Assembly: GCA_002633025.1 (NCBI GenBank)
Contig: NMRB01000697.1
Location: 88,411-152,410, forward strand
Source: Notospermus geniculatus
Lineage: Eukaryota > Nemertea > Pilidiophora > Heteronemertea > Lineidae
Direction of reading: 5' to 3'
Length of the DNA: 64,000 nt
Of the stretch, positions 1 through 13,100 are shown one piece after another (the stretch's first letter is position 1; each line of letters opens with the position of its first letter). A program made the position numbers and the translations under genes. The notes beneath the pieces are model-generated. The model was not told the DNA's origin. It ran no database searches and saw nothing but the letters and a program-made list of their open reading frames with translations.

Positions 1-555
1 AGCTGAGCCAAAAATGACACCACAGCAGTCACTAATGTTGACACTCAACAGAAGTCTAAACTGGGCCGTATGTAAATGAAACAGAAATATCAAAAACAGG
101 GGCTGATCCATGACTTAAAAAGAGTGGGGACATGGCGTCTCTTCACTAAATTGGGCGCCTCTCTGACCAGCCCTGGATAATATCAGATTATCAGATAATA
201 TCAGATAATATCAGATAGGCCCATTATTTCTGCCCTGCATACCAGCAATACTTTGGTAATAATACAAAGTGGAAAGAGCATGATGATTTACCCTTGAGGG
301 CATGAATGGCAAAACATAGCATATGCGTTATTACGTGGCAGATATAACACATCTTTGCTTCACTGGCACTACTCAGGACCAAGATTACCTCAAGTGTTTT
401 AAATGCAATGGGAATAGTCAAAATTCCATCTGTGAAACGCCAACAGGTTACATCTGAAAGTGGAAGTGGAAGTGGACCCATTGTGCTAAAGATATTGAAA
501 ACAGAATTCCACACGAGAGTCTCTTCACAAGATAAACTTCAAACCTGTGTTTGTG

Positions 556-650
556 CATCCTCCCACAGCAGGAGTTTTTACCTCGCTCCTCTTCATCCGT
601 GTGGAGTGTATGAAGAGGAACGAGACCAAAGCCCTGCTGTGGGAGGATGG
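556..650. repeat. Hairpin MITE, family H copy 1
   Basis: Imperfect inverted repeat of about 95 bp. It opens with CATCCTCCCACAGCAG, closes with CTGCTGTGGGAGGATG, and has CTCCTCTTCAT and ATGAAGAGGA in its inner arms. It lies downstream of the CEP135 stop codon. Related copies are at 3961-4064 and 26163-26269. No open frame of interest. Confidence 0.7.
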
Positions 651-779
651 TGTTTGTGAAACAAGTGACAACTGTGAATGCTAACAGCTAATATTTTATA
701 AGATTTGATCATACGACCCGGACACATTTGTTTTTCTTTGAGCTTCATTCCTTGCTTTAGAAATTGTGGTATCAGAAAA

Positions 780-893
780 CCACAGCGAAAAGGTTCATGT
801 AACTGAGCCCCAGAAAACTCCACCACAGCGAAAAGGTTCATGTAACTGAGCCCCAGAAAACTCCACCACAGCGAAAAGATTCATGTAACTGAG
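780..893. repeat. 43-bp tandem repeat, about 2.5 units
   Basis: The unit CCACAGCGAAAAGGTTCATG followed by TAACTGAGCCCCAGAAAACT is repeated with only small changes. It lies just downstream of the CEP135 coding end and may be part of its 3' UTR. No coding sense is apparent. Confidence 0.8.
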
Positions 894-1104
894 CAAGGAA
901 CTGAGCAAATCATCAGACCTTATGAGATTACCGAAAATTCTGATTGAATTAATAGTCTCATTGTCTTCATCTGCAGCAGTTTCTCAACTAAATCTGAACG
1001 AATACGAAACGAATGAGGAGCGAAGTTCATTCTGCCAACATCACTCCAGATTTCTATCAGTCGTTTATGTCCCATCTTAAATTCCTCCATTAATGACTTT
1101 TTCT

Positions 1105-4100
1105 TCAACTGAGATGTTGTGAGGTGCTGCCAAGATCGTCATCAAGGTATGATCTGGAACTGTAGGGTGATCGTGGCCTTTCTGGAGTTCTTTGGTGTCT
1201 GCTTGTATTTGGTGACGGCCTGCAAATAAAGTAGCACAATGATAGCCGATATTATCTCCAGATCTACCGGTATTACATAGTTACTTTTGCAAGGACAAAC
1301 AAAACTGTCAGAGTACACCAAAAATAGAAATCCCTGTAGGCCTATTTATTTTTGAGTATGCTGTCATATCTTACCTAGCAGGGCTGAGCGATGATCGAGC
1401 AGAGTAACCTGATGTGTTCAGTTTGGATGTCCTGTAGTCAGAGAGGGGTGGTGTCAATCCTTGACGTCTCATCTCCTGGATGGTACGCTCCCTGAATAAC
1501 AAACATGAGAAGCTGAATTGCAGTTCTCCCAAAGGACCATATGCAGCTCGTGTCGTAATCAGCAAACAAGGGATCTGAGCCATTGGAAGCAGAGGAATTC
1601 ACCCAGACGCTGACAACTACAGCTAGATCGTCACCAGGGACAAGGTGACCAGTAATCAACATGAAGTAGAACATTTGTATTAGATTTTTCCGTCAGGGCC
1701 AAAGCCATAGCATTATTGGCCCTGGTAAGTACAGAAGAGGTCATCTCAAGCTCCTCATGTTCCTCACTTGCATGGGGTCTTTTTACTTGCCCTTGCAAAG
1801 GGACAAGGTACAACGCACCACAGTTTACTGTCCCATGTAATGGACTACACCATCTTGGCTTCTCAATAAACCATAACATTAGGCCTGATTTTGAATGAAT
1901 GAATATCAATTGTGACCTGTTCTAGCAAAGGTAGGCGCAAGTCGCAAACGGGGAAAGGGTTAACGGCCTTACAACACAATAGCTGAAATGTACATCTCTG
2001 ACAATAGTAGTGGACAGCAGTGATAATAGCTGAGTAAATTGATGACCGGTGATGATCACCTGCGACTTGCGCCTACTTTTGGTAGATCGGGTCACAATTG
2101 TGTTTCATCCCGAGGCTAGCCTACAAGACTTTACAGTAAACACACTCTTCTTGTCCTAGGCTTCAAAGACAAAGACCAGTTTCTAAATCATACAGAAGAT
2201 AGCTTGATTCCAAGTGAGATGGACTTTTTTGAACGATAAATGAAAATAAGGAAGCTCAGTTTACAATGTTGAGGCCTTTGAAAACATGCAGACAGCTACA
2301 ACAATATCATACTTTGTAAAACATGCAGTGGGGTACGTCAGAAATTGTCAAAGTGGTGGCACAAGAATGGCACAAATAACAGGAATTTGGAGGTGATACA
2401 CCGAGCCAAGTTTGATGGACATCGTAAATCAAACCACTCACAACAAAACCATATCAATGAAAAACAAGTCAAGACTGGCAACACTTTACACTTAAAAACA
2501 TGGTGTAAAGTTGATGTACAGTTGTTGCGTGGTATAAAGTTGCTGCATGGTGTAAAGTTGTTGCGTGGTGTAAAGTTGTTGCATGGTGTAGAGATGAGAT
2601 GAAAATGAGACAACAGCCCAGATGACAACAAGAAGTGTTCATCACATCCAGTTTACCTGAAAACAACATGCTTTTTCTTGGTCTTAGACCTACAGCAGCA
2701 TAAATCAAAATACAGTTTAGTTGATACCTCTGAAGTCTGCACATGAACTTAGATTTTGAAGAAAGAGATTTAATCAGTTTGGCTTCATCTCGCACAAATT
2801 CACGATGCCTTTGAAAGCCAAAAGTCAGACTATAGGAATATTTCATTGTTGTAAGTTTCAAGTGGTTTGTACACCATGAGTAAGGGAAAGCAGGGCAAAG
2901 TCAGTGTTTCTGCCAGAGGGGGGGCAGGGGGATGTCCCCCATTAAAAAGTCAAAATTTGTGTTTTTGACCGAGAATTCTGTCAAATTTTCTCTCCCCACC
3001 CCCCAAAAAAATTCCTGGCAGAAATAGCCTACTGAAGGTATGTATGAGTCTACCAACAGTAACCATTTTTACACGTTTGATTGATGACATGCCAACACAT
3101 ACCTTTCAAATCTTTCGCTGGTCAACTGTCGTCTAACATGTTCTATCTCTGTCTCCATTTCAAGGTTTCTTGTTCGTAGAGAGGACAGTTCACGGTTCTG
3201 GTTTTCTCTGAAACATGACAAGTCAGCATCAGTAAAACGAGAATAAAGATGTTAAATCAAAATAAAGAAGGCCATCACCAGTTAGTGGGGGGATGTATGA
3301 CATGCCGGAGTTGGATTTCACCAGTCCTGGACCAGTAGAAGGCTAAATACAACCTTCTGTAAGGCTAAGAATCCATTCACGCGATTTTCGTGCCGCGCGA
3401 TGTCGCATCCTTTGTCCACGACCAACACGGCGGAAACAAACAATGCTTTTGAGCGTCTGCCGCTCGAAAATCGCATGAATGGACAACCAGCCTAATGGCC
3501 ACTAGGCAAGGAGGGCACCTCACTCTCAAGAACCAAACAATCTTGTTCAGTTCTAGCTGGGCCACGGAAGAGTCCTGACAACAATAAGTAGAACCCTCCA
3601 CTTACAATCTTGCTTCATTCAGCTGCAGCCTCTCCTGCAGCATGTTAATTTCAGCATCTTTCTCCTGTGTACTCAGTTGAGTCTTGAACTCTTTCTCTCT
3701 GTTCGCCTGTATGAGACTCTCAAGGTTTTTATTAGACGACCTCTCGGCTTGAACCTGAGACTTCAGCACGGTCGTCTCTGACTTAACATCCTCCACGAGA
3801 CTGTGCATCTGAAAAGATATTACATTAAAGTTGGTTATTGAAGGCATGAAAGGATATCCCTAAAGCTTTCTTGATATTTTCAGGCACTTTACAGACAGTA
3901 GAGACTGGAGTGTTCTCTGTTGACAAATTCCTGTAGAATCTTCAACAAGCCAATGCAGGTCATCCTCCCACAGCAGGGCAGGGGTCTTGTTCCTCTTCAT
4001 ACACTCACACACAAAGTGCATGGATGAAGAATATTGAGGTAAAAACCCCTGTGGTGGGAGGATGGTCAGATCCACTCCATATATCAATCTATTTCGCTTA

Positions 4101-7100
4101 CTTGTTCCATGTCCAATGATTTTGCCGTCAGCTGTCTCTGCAGCGATTCCTTATCAGCTTCTAGTTTACTACACAGGTCCCTCACTGCAGCGAGATCTTG
4201 AAGAAGGTTGTGGCGTTCATCTTCAGCTTCGCGGAGATTTTCTTCCAGGTTGGCGATCGACCGAGTCAGATTGGATACCTGGATTTCGTAAGCTTGTTGC
4301 GAGTGGATGGTCTGGAAATGGAAGGTAAAGAGCCTGGATGAGAACTTCTCTGATTTTTGGACCAACCGATGGCAACCAAGGTGATTCGACTGAATTAGGC
4401 CTACATGCATACAGACACAATCACTAGGAAGTGCTTCACTATTTGACTTCCAAAGGGAAGAATTTTGTTAGTTTTCTAATAGACAGCATCGGTGTTTTTA
4501 CTCCCACATTTCCTACTCAAACTTGTACTATTCAAACTTTACTCACATCCTGCAAATCTTTATCAAGAGTGTCCAGTTTGTCTCTCAGCCTCCTCACTTC
4601 AGAATCCTTGGTCATCAATTCTAACTTCAAGTTAGAACCTTCACTCTCCAGTTGATGGTTCTGGGTCTGGTAACTTTCTGCCTCAAGACTGAGGGCTCTG
4701 TATTGCTCGAGAAGGTCTGTACGCTCTTGTTCCTGAAATCAGGATAAACATAGTCGATATTGAGGGCTTGACACATGGATCCTCATTCTCACAGGCATAG
4801 CTCGCAGAGATGAACTCACTTAGATATGTGAGTTACCAGCCTAAAGCATAAAGAAGATCCATGAGATCGTGATCAAGCAACCTACCTTTTCATTCAGCAA
4901 GTCTTCAACCCTCTTCACTTCATTTACATAATCCTGCACCTGTATCTTAAACTCTTCCCTTTCATTGACCACATCATCGAGGTCAGTATTCAACGCCTGG
5001 TTCTCCTTCGTCATAAGTGACAAGTCTTCCTGGAGTCGGCGGTTTTCACGCATCACAGCCTCTTTTCCGTGGTTAGCGTCGGTCAGATCTACAGACATCG
5101 CATCAACCTGTCGTCTGAGGCTGAGGATCTCACGCTCTCTTTGGCTGATACTCTCACTATTTTGACTGGAAATTATGAAGTAAAATGGGATAAACCTTCT
5201 AAAGATTTTAACGACACTGGATTCATGGAACTTTTGCTATGTTCAGCAACACCAATCACAAGCAAGACAGGATCTGAGCCAGACTTTGGAAAAGGGCCAG
5301 AGAGCTCCACCACAAGACATGTCCTGGAGTAGATCCACTCTCTGCCTACCAACTGTGGACCATACCCATACCAAGTTACTATTGATGGAGAACCCAAGAA
5401 GTTGTGAACAGCATAAGATGATGAGCACTCACGCTAGCTTAGTCTCCAAATTAGTGCATGTAATCTTGAGATCTGACAGCGACTGATCTTTACTGGTGGC
5501 ATCCTCCTCGATTATAGCCAACCTCTCCGTTTTATCATCGACCATCGTCTGAAGCGAGTCTTTTTCACGATCTAAGGCACTGATCGTCGCACGAAGACGC
5601 GAGACTTCATCCCTCGTGTCCTGGTTTATTCGACTCATGTCTGACATGCGATCTTCAAGGATTTTGTATTTCTCGTTCGCTGTGCGGAGTTCTGCGTCTT
5701 TACGGGTTAGACGGCGCTGCTGCTCATCTACAGATCTCTCAGCTTGGTCGGCTAACAATCTGAAGACAGAGAGAATCTCATTTAGTTGGGGAGCAGGGGC
5801 AGAATAGTTAAGAGGGCAGGACTCATGACTGAAAGGCCACGGCATCGATACCTGCCCGAGTTACTAGTCTGTACTCTCTACTGCTCTGATAGGATGCTCA
5901 CCTCATCTGCGTTGATGTAGCTTTATTCTGCGAAGCCTCCTCCCTCGCCTCGGACAGGGACGTCGTCTGCAGCTTCACCTCATCTTCCAATGACATCATC
6001 ATCTCTTTGAGCGATGCGACCCGAGCCGCATAGTCTTCCCTCTCTGCTTCAACCTGTACAGACCAACAGAGTCAATCAAAGCTTATCCAATACAGTGGAA
6101 CCTCTCTATTAGGGACACCTTTGGGACTGACAGATATTGTCCTTAATTGAGAGGTGTCCAGGGCCCATATTGATAAAACTTTGCTAGGATTAGTTACTTA
6201 CTAAAGTGGTGAGTTTGTACACGACAATGTACACAACCTCTACAACCAACTAAGCTGGCAAGTTTTATGAATATGGGTTCAGGTTACAGCTGTCGGAAGG
6301 GTATGTTGCATTGTATGTACTTGCAGTGTGTCTCCTTGTACTCAATGGGCAATTCACCATTGTTGGTTTCTGTAGGACCTGTGCCGAGACCAATGACACC
6401 AACTGTCCACTGTTTCGTCTGGCTGAATGGCCTATTTAGAGCCAGCTCTCACGTTGAATGTCACTGTCTGGCAGAATAAATGCAGTGGATCAATTTGGAG
6501 AAAAACAGAAACTTACGATTCTCAAGTTGTTTTCCAGATCCTCGACCCTTTGCTCAAGGCGTGCACGATCTGTTAACTGTGATTCTGTGACGATCTTTAA
6601 TCTCTCCCGCAGACTGTCCCGATCTGTCTGCATACGGCGGAGATCAATCAGAGCATCATCACGTTCACTCTCCACACGGCGAAGGACGGCCTGCGCCGCC
6701 AGGGAAACTTTGGGAGATTTGGGGGACTTGACAACCTCACGTCGTAGTTTCATCAGTTCTTCTTTTGTCTAGAAATTGAGAAAAACAATACAATACAATA
6801 CAAGTACATTACTTTCATAGCTTGGCAATCCCCCTGCCGCAAAAGATGAATGCACCAACACTCCATTTCTACCAACCGCAGTATACCCTGAAGTGTTCCT
6901 CCTTGCTGTTAGATGTCTCTACTGTCACTAACAGTAACCTCAGAAGGAGGAACCTCAGAAGGAAGAATGATCAATTGCTCACGGGAGAAACGAGTTCAGA
7001 CAGTGACACACATGAATGACGAAATTTCCAACTCACCTCCTCATACATACTGTTGATGTTGTCTCTCTCAGCAGTTAAAACTTTTACATTGCTTTGAATC

Positions 7101-10100
7101 TGTAAGAAAAATACTCTCGATTAACTCAGTCACAACGACAGAGGTATGTCTTATTTTCAAAAAGACCTCATCCCCCGAGACCAATGGGACCACAGACAGT
7201 GTTCACAAAGAGCTTTCCAATGAATGGTCACATCAATGACAATGAGCTTTTAGTCTAAGCCACTTCGCTACAGACATTTGCATCATTAGTGCATTTACCG
7301 TAAAAAGAAAAGCCATGGACTGGAATTCTGCAGTGTCATAGTGAAGTGTGAAGGTAATGAGGGTTGAAATAAGGAAAATCAGATATCTCACCTCAGCCAT
7401 ATGTCTTTCAAACTTGTCCAGCAAGCTTTGTAATTCATCTCTCTCCCTCGTCAACCTCTGTACCTCACCGTCCTCAGAACTCCTATCCCTCGTCGGCGGA
7501 GATCGACACGGACTTGTCGCTCTGTGTCTCAAAGCTCTGGCCATTTCATATTCCCTCTTATAGTGATCTCGCTCCTCCTCTAAGACTTTGAGTAGGGCAT
7601 CGTAATGACTGCAACTCTTCTGCTATAAAAAGGAAAGCATTCTGTTGAATTAACTACCATTAAGGCCTCCACACACTTATGCGTTTCACACTGCTTCCGG
7701 CAGTATTCATTTGTTACTTTCGCCACGGTGCCTCCACACAATGGGTGCACCTGAAAATCATTCCACAATCCAGAAAAGAGTGTTTCGGCCTATATTCCTT
7801 GTAAACCACANAAGACCTCATCCCCGAGACGAATGGGACCACAGACAGTGCTCACAAAGAGCTTTCCAATGAATGGTCACATCAATGACAATAAGCTTTT
7901 AGTCTAAGCCACTTCGCTACAGAAATTTGCATCATTATGATGTCTTGCAGTGCATTTAAAAAGAAAAGCCATGGACTTGAATTCTGCAGTGTCATAGTGA
8001 AGTGTGAAGGTAATGAGGGTTGAAATAAGGAAAATCAGATATCTCACCTCAGCCATGTGTCTTTCAAACTTGTCCAGCAAGCTTTGTAATTCATCTCTCT
8101 CCCTCGTCAACCTCTGTACCTCACCGTCCTCAGAACTCCTATCCCTCGTTGGCGGAGATCGACACGGACTTGTCGCTCTGTGTCTCAAAGCTCTGGCCAT
8201 TTCATATTCCCTCTTATAGTGATCTCGCTCCTCCTCTAAGACTTTGAGTAGGGCATCGTAATGACTGCAACTCTTCTGCTATAAAAAGGAAAGCATTCTG
8301 TTGAATTAACTACCATTAAGGCCTCCACACACTTATGCGTTTCACACTGCTTCCGGCAGTATTCATTTGTTACTTTCGCCACGGTGCCTCCACACAATGG
8401 GTGCACCTGAAAATCATTCCACAATCCAGAAAAGAGTGTTTCGGCCTATATTCCTTGTAAACCACAGAAAATTCAAAACCACCTTTTGGATACTGCGAGT
8501 TCTGCATCAGGATTACACACCTTCTTTTCACTCTTAGTTGGGGTACTAGACTTGGACCGGCTTGCGCTACTTGTGCCTTTTTTCGGAGTTGATTTCTTGG
8601 GGCTACCCGGGCAACGTGACGGAGAACGCGACTCCATTTTGAGAAGTTTTTGTAAGACGTCCACCTCGCCTTTCCAGTAGTCTCGTTCATCCTCTAGACT
8701 CTTTATGAATGAATCCATACGATTTGGTGAAGTCTTGGATGCCTTCTTGATACCACTTCTTGTCTTTAACCGCTCAATCTCCATCACAAGTTCTCGTTCT
8801 GAAATGAAAAGAACCTAAAATATCAAATCTATCGGACACAGGGGAGGGGTCTGCTTTTTTCAGCAAGGAGGCTGATAGCCTAGTGGTTATCACGTCCGCT
8901 TAGCAAGCGGCAGATCCCGGGTTCGAATCCAGCCCGGGCTGGGATTTAATTCCCGGCTCTTCAGTCCGTCGCATGGGAGAGTAAGCCATGGTGCCTTGTA
9001 CCTTGTGTCTTTGCGAGGGCAAGTAAAATACCCCATCCAAGTGAGGAACATGAGTAGCTTGTGATGGCCTCCTCCGTACTTACCAGGGCCAATAATGCTA
9101 TATCACTGGCCCTGACGGAAAAATGAAATACAAATACAAATACAAATACAAACTGCCCTAAACGCAGTGCTCTAAGCGAAGATACCAACCATTTGAGGTG
9201 AGTCTGTTGACACGCAGGCTGAGTTTACGTTTATCATCCTGGACTTTATTGAGCAGATCCTCTAGTTTTTGATAGTCGCTCTCAACTTGTGACAGCTGCA
9301 GCCGGAGATCCTCACATTCATTGCCTGAGCGCACTTTTTCCTGAAGGACAGAATTTAAGTTTGAGGATTGTGGCTTGGCATGCAACGGTGCAGTGATTGA
9401 GCATCAGATTCATGAGAGAGAGGCATTGGGTTTGATTCCTACTTTCAATTGGTCTGAGTGGATCAAGCAATCCACTGAAGAAGCTGCTACTTGAATTTCT
9501 TAAGCCAGCAGCATACCAGGCGATAAAATTGGGTATTGACGCTAGGTGTGTGCGCTAGAGAATGACGACGTGTGGAATCTTGTTGCCAGCTCACCCATTA
9601 TCAAACCAATACCAATAGACAAATCCCAAATTCCCAGATCTGCGCACTTCCGCCGAAATCGTAAACAGAACCTCAACCTGAAACCAGTTGACGTGATGCA
9701 ATCCATGATTCAGCAATGGTCGACTCTGACGCAACGTCGTCGAACTCACTGTCGTCACATGGTCGTGAGGTTCTCTGCATCATGTCATTTAGTTTCAGAC
9801 CGAGGTTCTGTTCACGATTTCGGCGCAAGTGCGCAGATCTTTCTCGTTTTCGTCAATTTGGGATTTGTCTACCAAAACTGATATTGCCTACAGTTCATTC
9901 CACTTCCCAATGGCGCGAGGTTTATCAACGATAACTTCGCAACGGCTGGGTCAAATTTGACGAAACATGCGTCAATCGACTTGTCTTTCTTGCCGGTATC
10001 TTTCTGCTATCTTAATTTTTCGCGTAAGGCCGACATAACGGATCCCTTTCTCAAAACCCATTTCATTTCGCCATGGTGTTCAGTGCAGTTTACACGTGCG

Positions 10101-13100
10101 CGATGCATTGCGTCATTTCAAAATGGCCGCCATTTCGGCCGACAACACAAACTGTGATTTGTGAAGGAACTTTTTTCCGTCACGTTTTGCGGGAAAATGA
10201 CAGCGATGATGGCTGTAGCGCCAAAAAAGACAAATCGATTGATGTATGCTATGTCAAATTCGGCCCAGCCGTTTTGGAGCTATCGTTGATAAACCTCGCG
10301 CCACTCGGAACTGGAATGGAGAGTAGTCTGTTGTGGCTGGCGATCACTTGCGATATTGCCTGGTGTGCTGCTGGCTTGAAGAACGTTTCCGTAGAAAATG
10401 GGGTAACGATTCCAACTCACTGCTCTCATTTGTTCCAACTGTAGTTCCATATCTTCTATCTCTCGCTGAGTTTTTTCCATCTCCATCCTGGAATCATTAA
10501 GTTCCCGATCAGCTCTCACCAGCGCCATCTCTTTCTCATCCTGCAGCATCTTNGGACTCATGAGAGAGGGGCAGTGGGTTTGATTCCTACTCTCAGTTGG
10601 TCTGAGTGGATCAAGCAATCCACTGAATGAGCTGCTACTTGAATTTCTTAAGCCAGCAGCATACCAGGCGATAAAATTGGGTATTGACGCTAGGTGTGCG
10701 CTAGAGAATGACGACGTGTGGAATCTTGTTGCCAGCTCACCCATTATCAAACCAATACCAACAGACAAATCCCAAATTCCCAGATCTGCGCACTTCCGCC
10801 GAAATCGTAAACAGAACCTCAACCTGAAACCAGTTGACGTGATGCAATCCATGATTCAGCAATGGTCGACTCTGACGCAACATCGTCGAACTCACTGTCG
10901 TCACATGGTCGTGGGGTTCTCTGCATCATGTCATTCAGTTTCAGACCGAGGTTCTGTTCACGATTTCGGCGCAAGTGCGCAGATCTTTCTCGTTTTCGTC
11001 AATTTGGGATTTGTCTATACCAAAACTGATATTGCCTAGTCTGTTGTGGCTGGCGATCACTTGCGATATTGACTGGTGTGCTGCTGGCTTGAAGAACGTT
11101 TCCGTAGAAAATGGGGTAACGATTCCAACTCACTGCTCTCATTTGTTCCAACTGTAGTTCCATATCTTCTATCTCTCGCTGAGTTTTTTCCATCTCCATC
11201 CTGGAATCATTAAGTTCCCGATCAGCTCTCACCAGCGCCATCTCTTTCTCATCCTGCAGCATCTTTGCCATACGATCCACATCCTCTAATTCAGTCTCCA
11301 ACGTCTTGTTCTTAGCGTCGAGATCGATACGTTTGGATGTGCTCTCGATTTCCTGAGATCTCAGCTCCGTCAGCTGACGTTCTAGGTCCCTGTTGCGCTG
11401 CTGGAGGTAGTCAATCTGAAAGGAAGAGTAACAGGTGACAAAGATGAGTTTTTTCCAGATGCATCTCCGAAGGAAAACTGCAGCAGAACCTCTTAATCAA
11501 GGAGACCTAAGATAAGAAGGACAGATTCATTCCTTAAGCCTGCCGCACACTGGAGCTATCCGCTCAGCAAAAAGTCATTCGAGACGGTTTGCTTAGCAGA
11601 TAGCTCGCGTGTGCACGTATTTTTGGTGAGTTGTCTGCCTCGCGAGACAAAAAACTCACCGAAAAATATGCGCACACACGAGCTCTCTGCTGAGCAAATG
11701 GTCGCAACTGACTTTTTGCTCAGCAGATAGCTCCAGTGTGTGGCAGGCTTTAAGGTGCTGCTCAACATCACTGTTTTCTTGTGTGGTGGAGGTGAAACAC
11801 AAAACCTTACAACAAATGTATTTGCAATGGAATTTCATGGCATGCATTGCGTTTTCATGTGAGCATTTACCTGTATATTGAGGTGAGATATGAGCCTTTC
11901 ATTACTCTTGTTCCGCGTCTCCAAAGAGACCACATCATACGGTCGTCCACCCTCCAACATCTTGTTCAAACGGTCTATCTCACTGTCACGTCCTTCCACC
12001 TGCAATGATCAGAAGAAGACACACATTAAAATACACCCAGGCAAGAAGGTTTTCGTTTCTGACTGCTTGGATTTATCAGCAAAATGTAACAATTCCTTGT
12101 TAGAGCATTAATACAGTATCTAATGATCTAGACTACACTATCAAAACCTTGTTCTAGCTCAGGAACAAGTGACAAGGAGATTTTTCTACATGTAACTACC
12201 GTACAAAGATTTATCAGCAAAACCGAACTTCAATTGAACAAATCCATGATACAGCACTCAACAGCATCAAAATGAACAAGACTATATCAAGACCACATCC
12301 TAGCTGTGTGACAAGCTACAAGTCAAACTCTGATCTCATCAAGATCCAAATGACTACTTTGCTGAGGAAATTGATCTAACCCGACAACACAAACCAGGAC
12401 TGGTAGAGACTTTGACACGATCATCAATATTGCAAGTTATTGTACCTTCGGCGTGCGTAGTTACATGGTAACGACCGTAACTAATCACTCATCATGTATT
12501 GGAACATACAGGTACGCAGCCATAATCAACTCCGTACGTACAAAATATCGATAATCAACTGAACTGAAATGCATTTTAAATATCACTTGTGCAGTTGTCC
12601 TTGGTTGAGAGTGGAAGAGTCCAGATTAATATCAAGGTCAAGAGGAATATAGGCAACCTATTTTGGACCGAATTTTGGTGGCCTCGATTGACGAGTGTCC
12701 TAGCAGAGGTGTCCGGTAAGTGAGGTTATACTGGCGATATGTCCCAAAATACAGGAGCAACAGCTAGAACTTGTTACAGGCCTCGGCTTGGCTGTGAGGG
12801 AGTCTAATTGGAATGGTACCCCTCATGTTCTGAGAGATGCAATGAGCCAAGCCATCTAAAATTCAATGATCATCCATAAAACCTGATTGTCACCAAAGAG
12901 AAGCTGATCATGGAATTCCATCAGCGCAGTCCCACCACTCTCAAATGAACATGTTGGCTTCAGTATTGATTCAATGGCGTGAACATCACTGACTGTCCTC
13001 ATTAGAAATTGATGAAATTAATGTAGTGTCATTTATCGACTTGAAACATTGACAATAAAACTCATTCGAAGCAGGCGAGCCCACGATGACAGGACGCAGA

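Larger units (their letters stand above)
9398..10552. repeat. Duplicated block 2a, ending in truncated CEP135 exon 5
   Basis: Matches 10554-11265 except for a 433-bp transposon insertion (9891-10323). It ends inside a copy of CEP135 exon 5 (10421-10552) at the single n (10553). The neighbouring copy carries the full exon 5. Confidence 0.85.

Noticed and set aside
8868-8940. tRNA-Ala-like gene
   Set aside because: It is the head of a SINE with body, tail and other copies in the window.
10280-10852. 190-codon minus-strand frame
   Set aside because: It runs across the single n at 10553 and joins a CEP135 exon 5 fragment to MITE sequence; not a gene.
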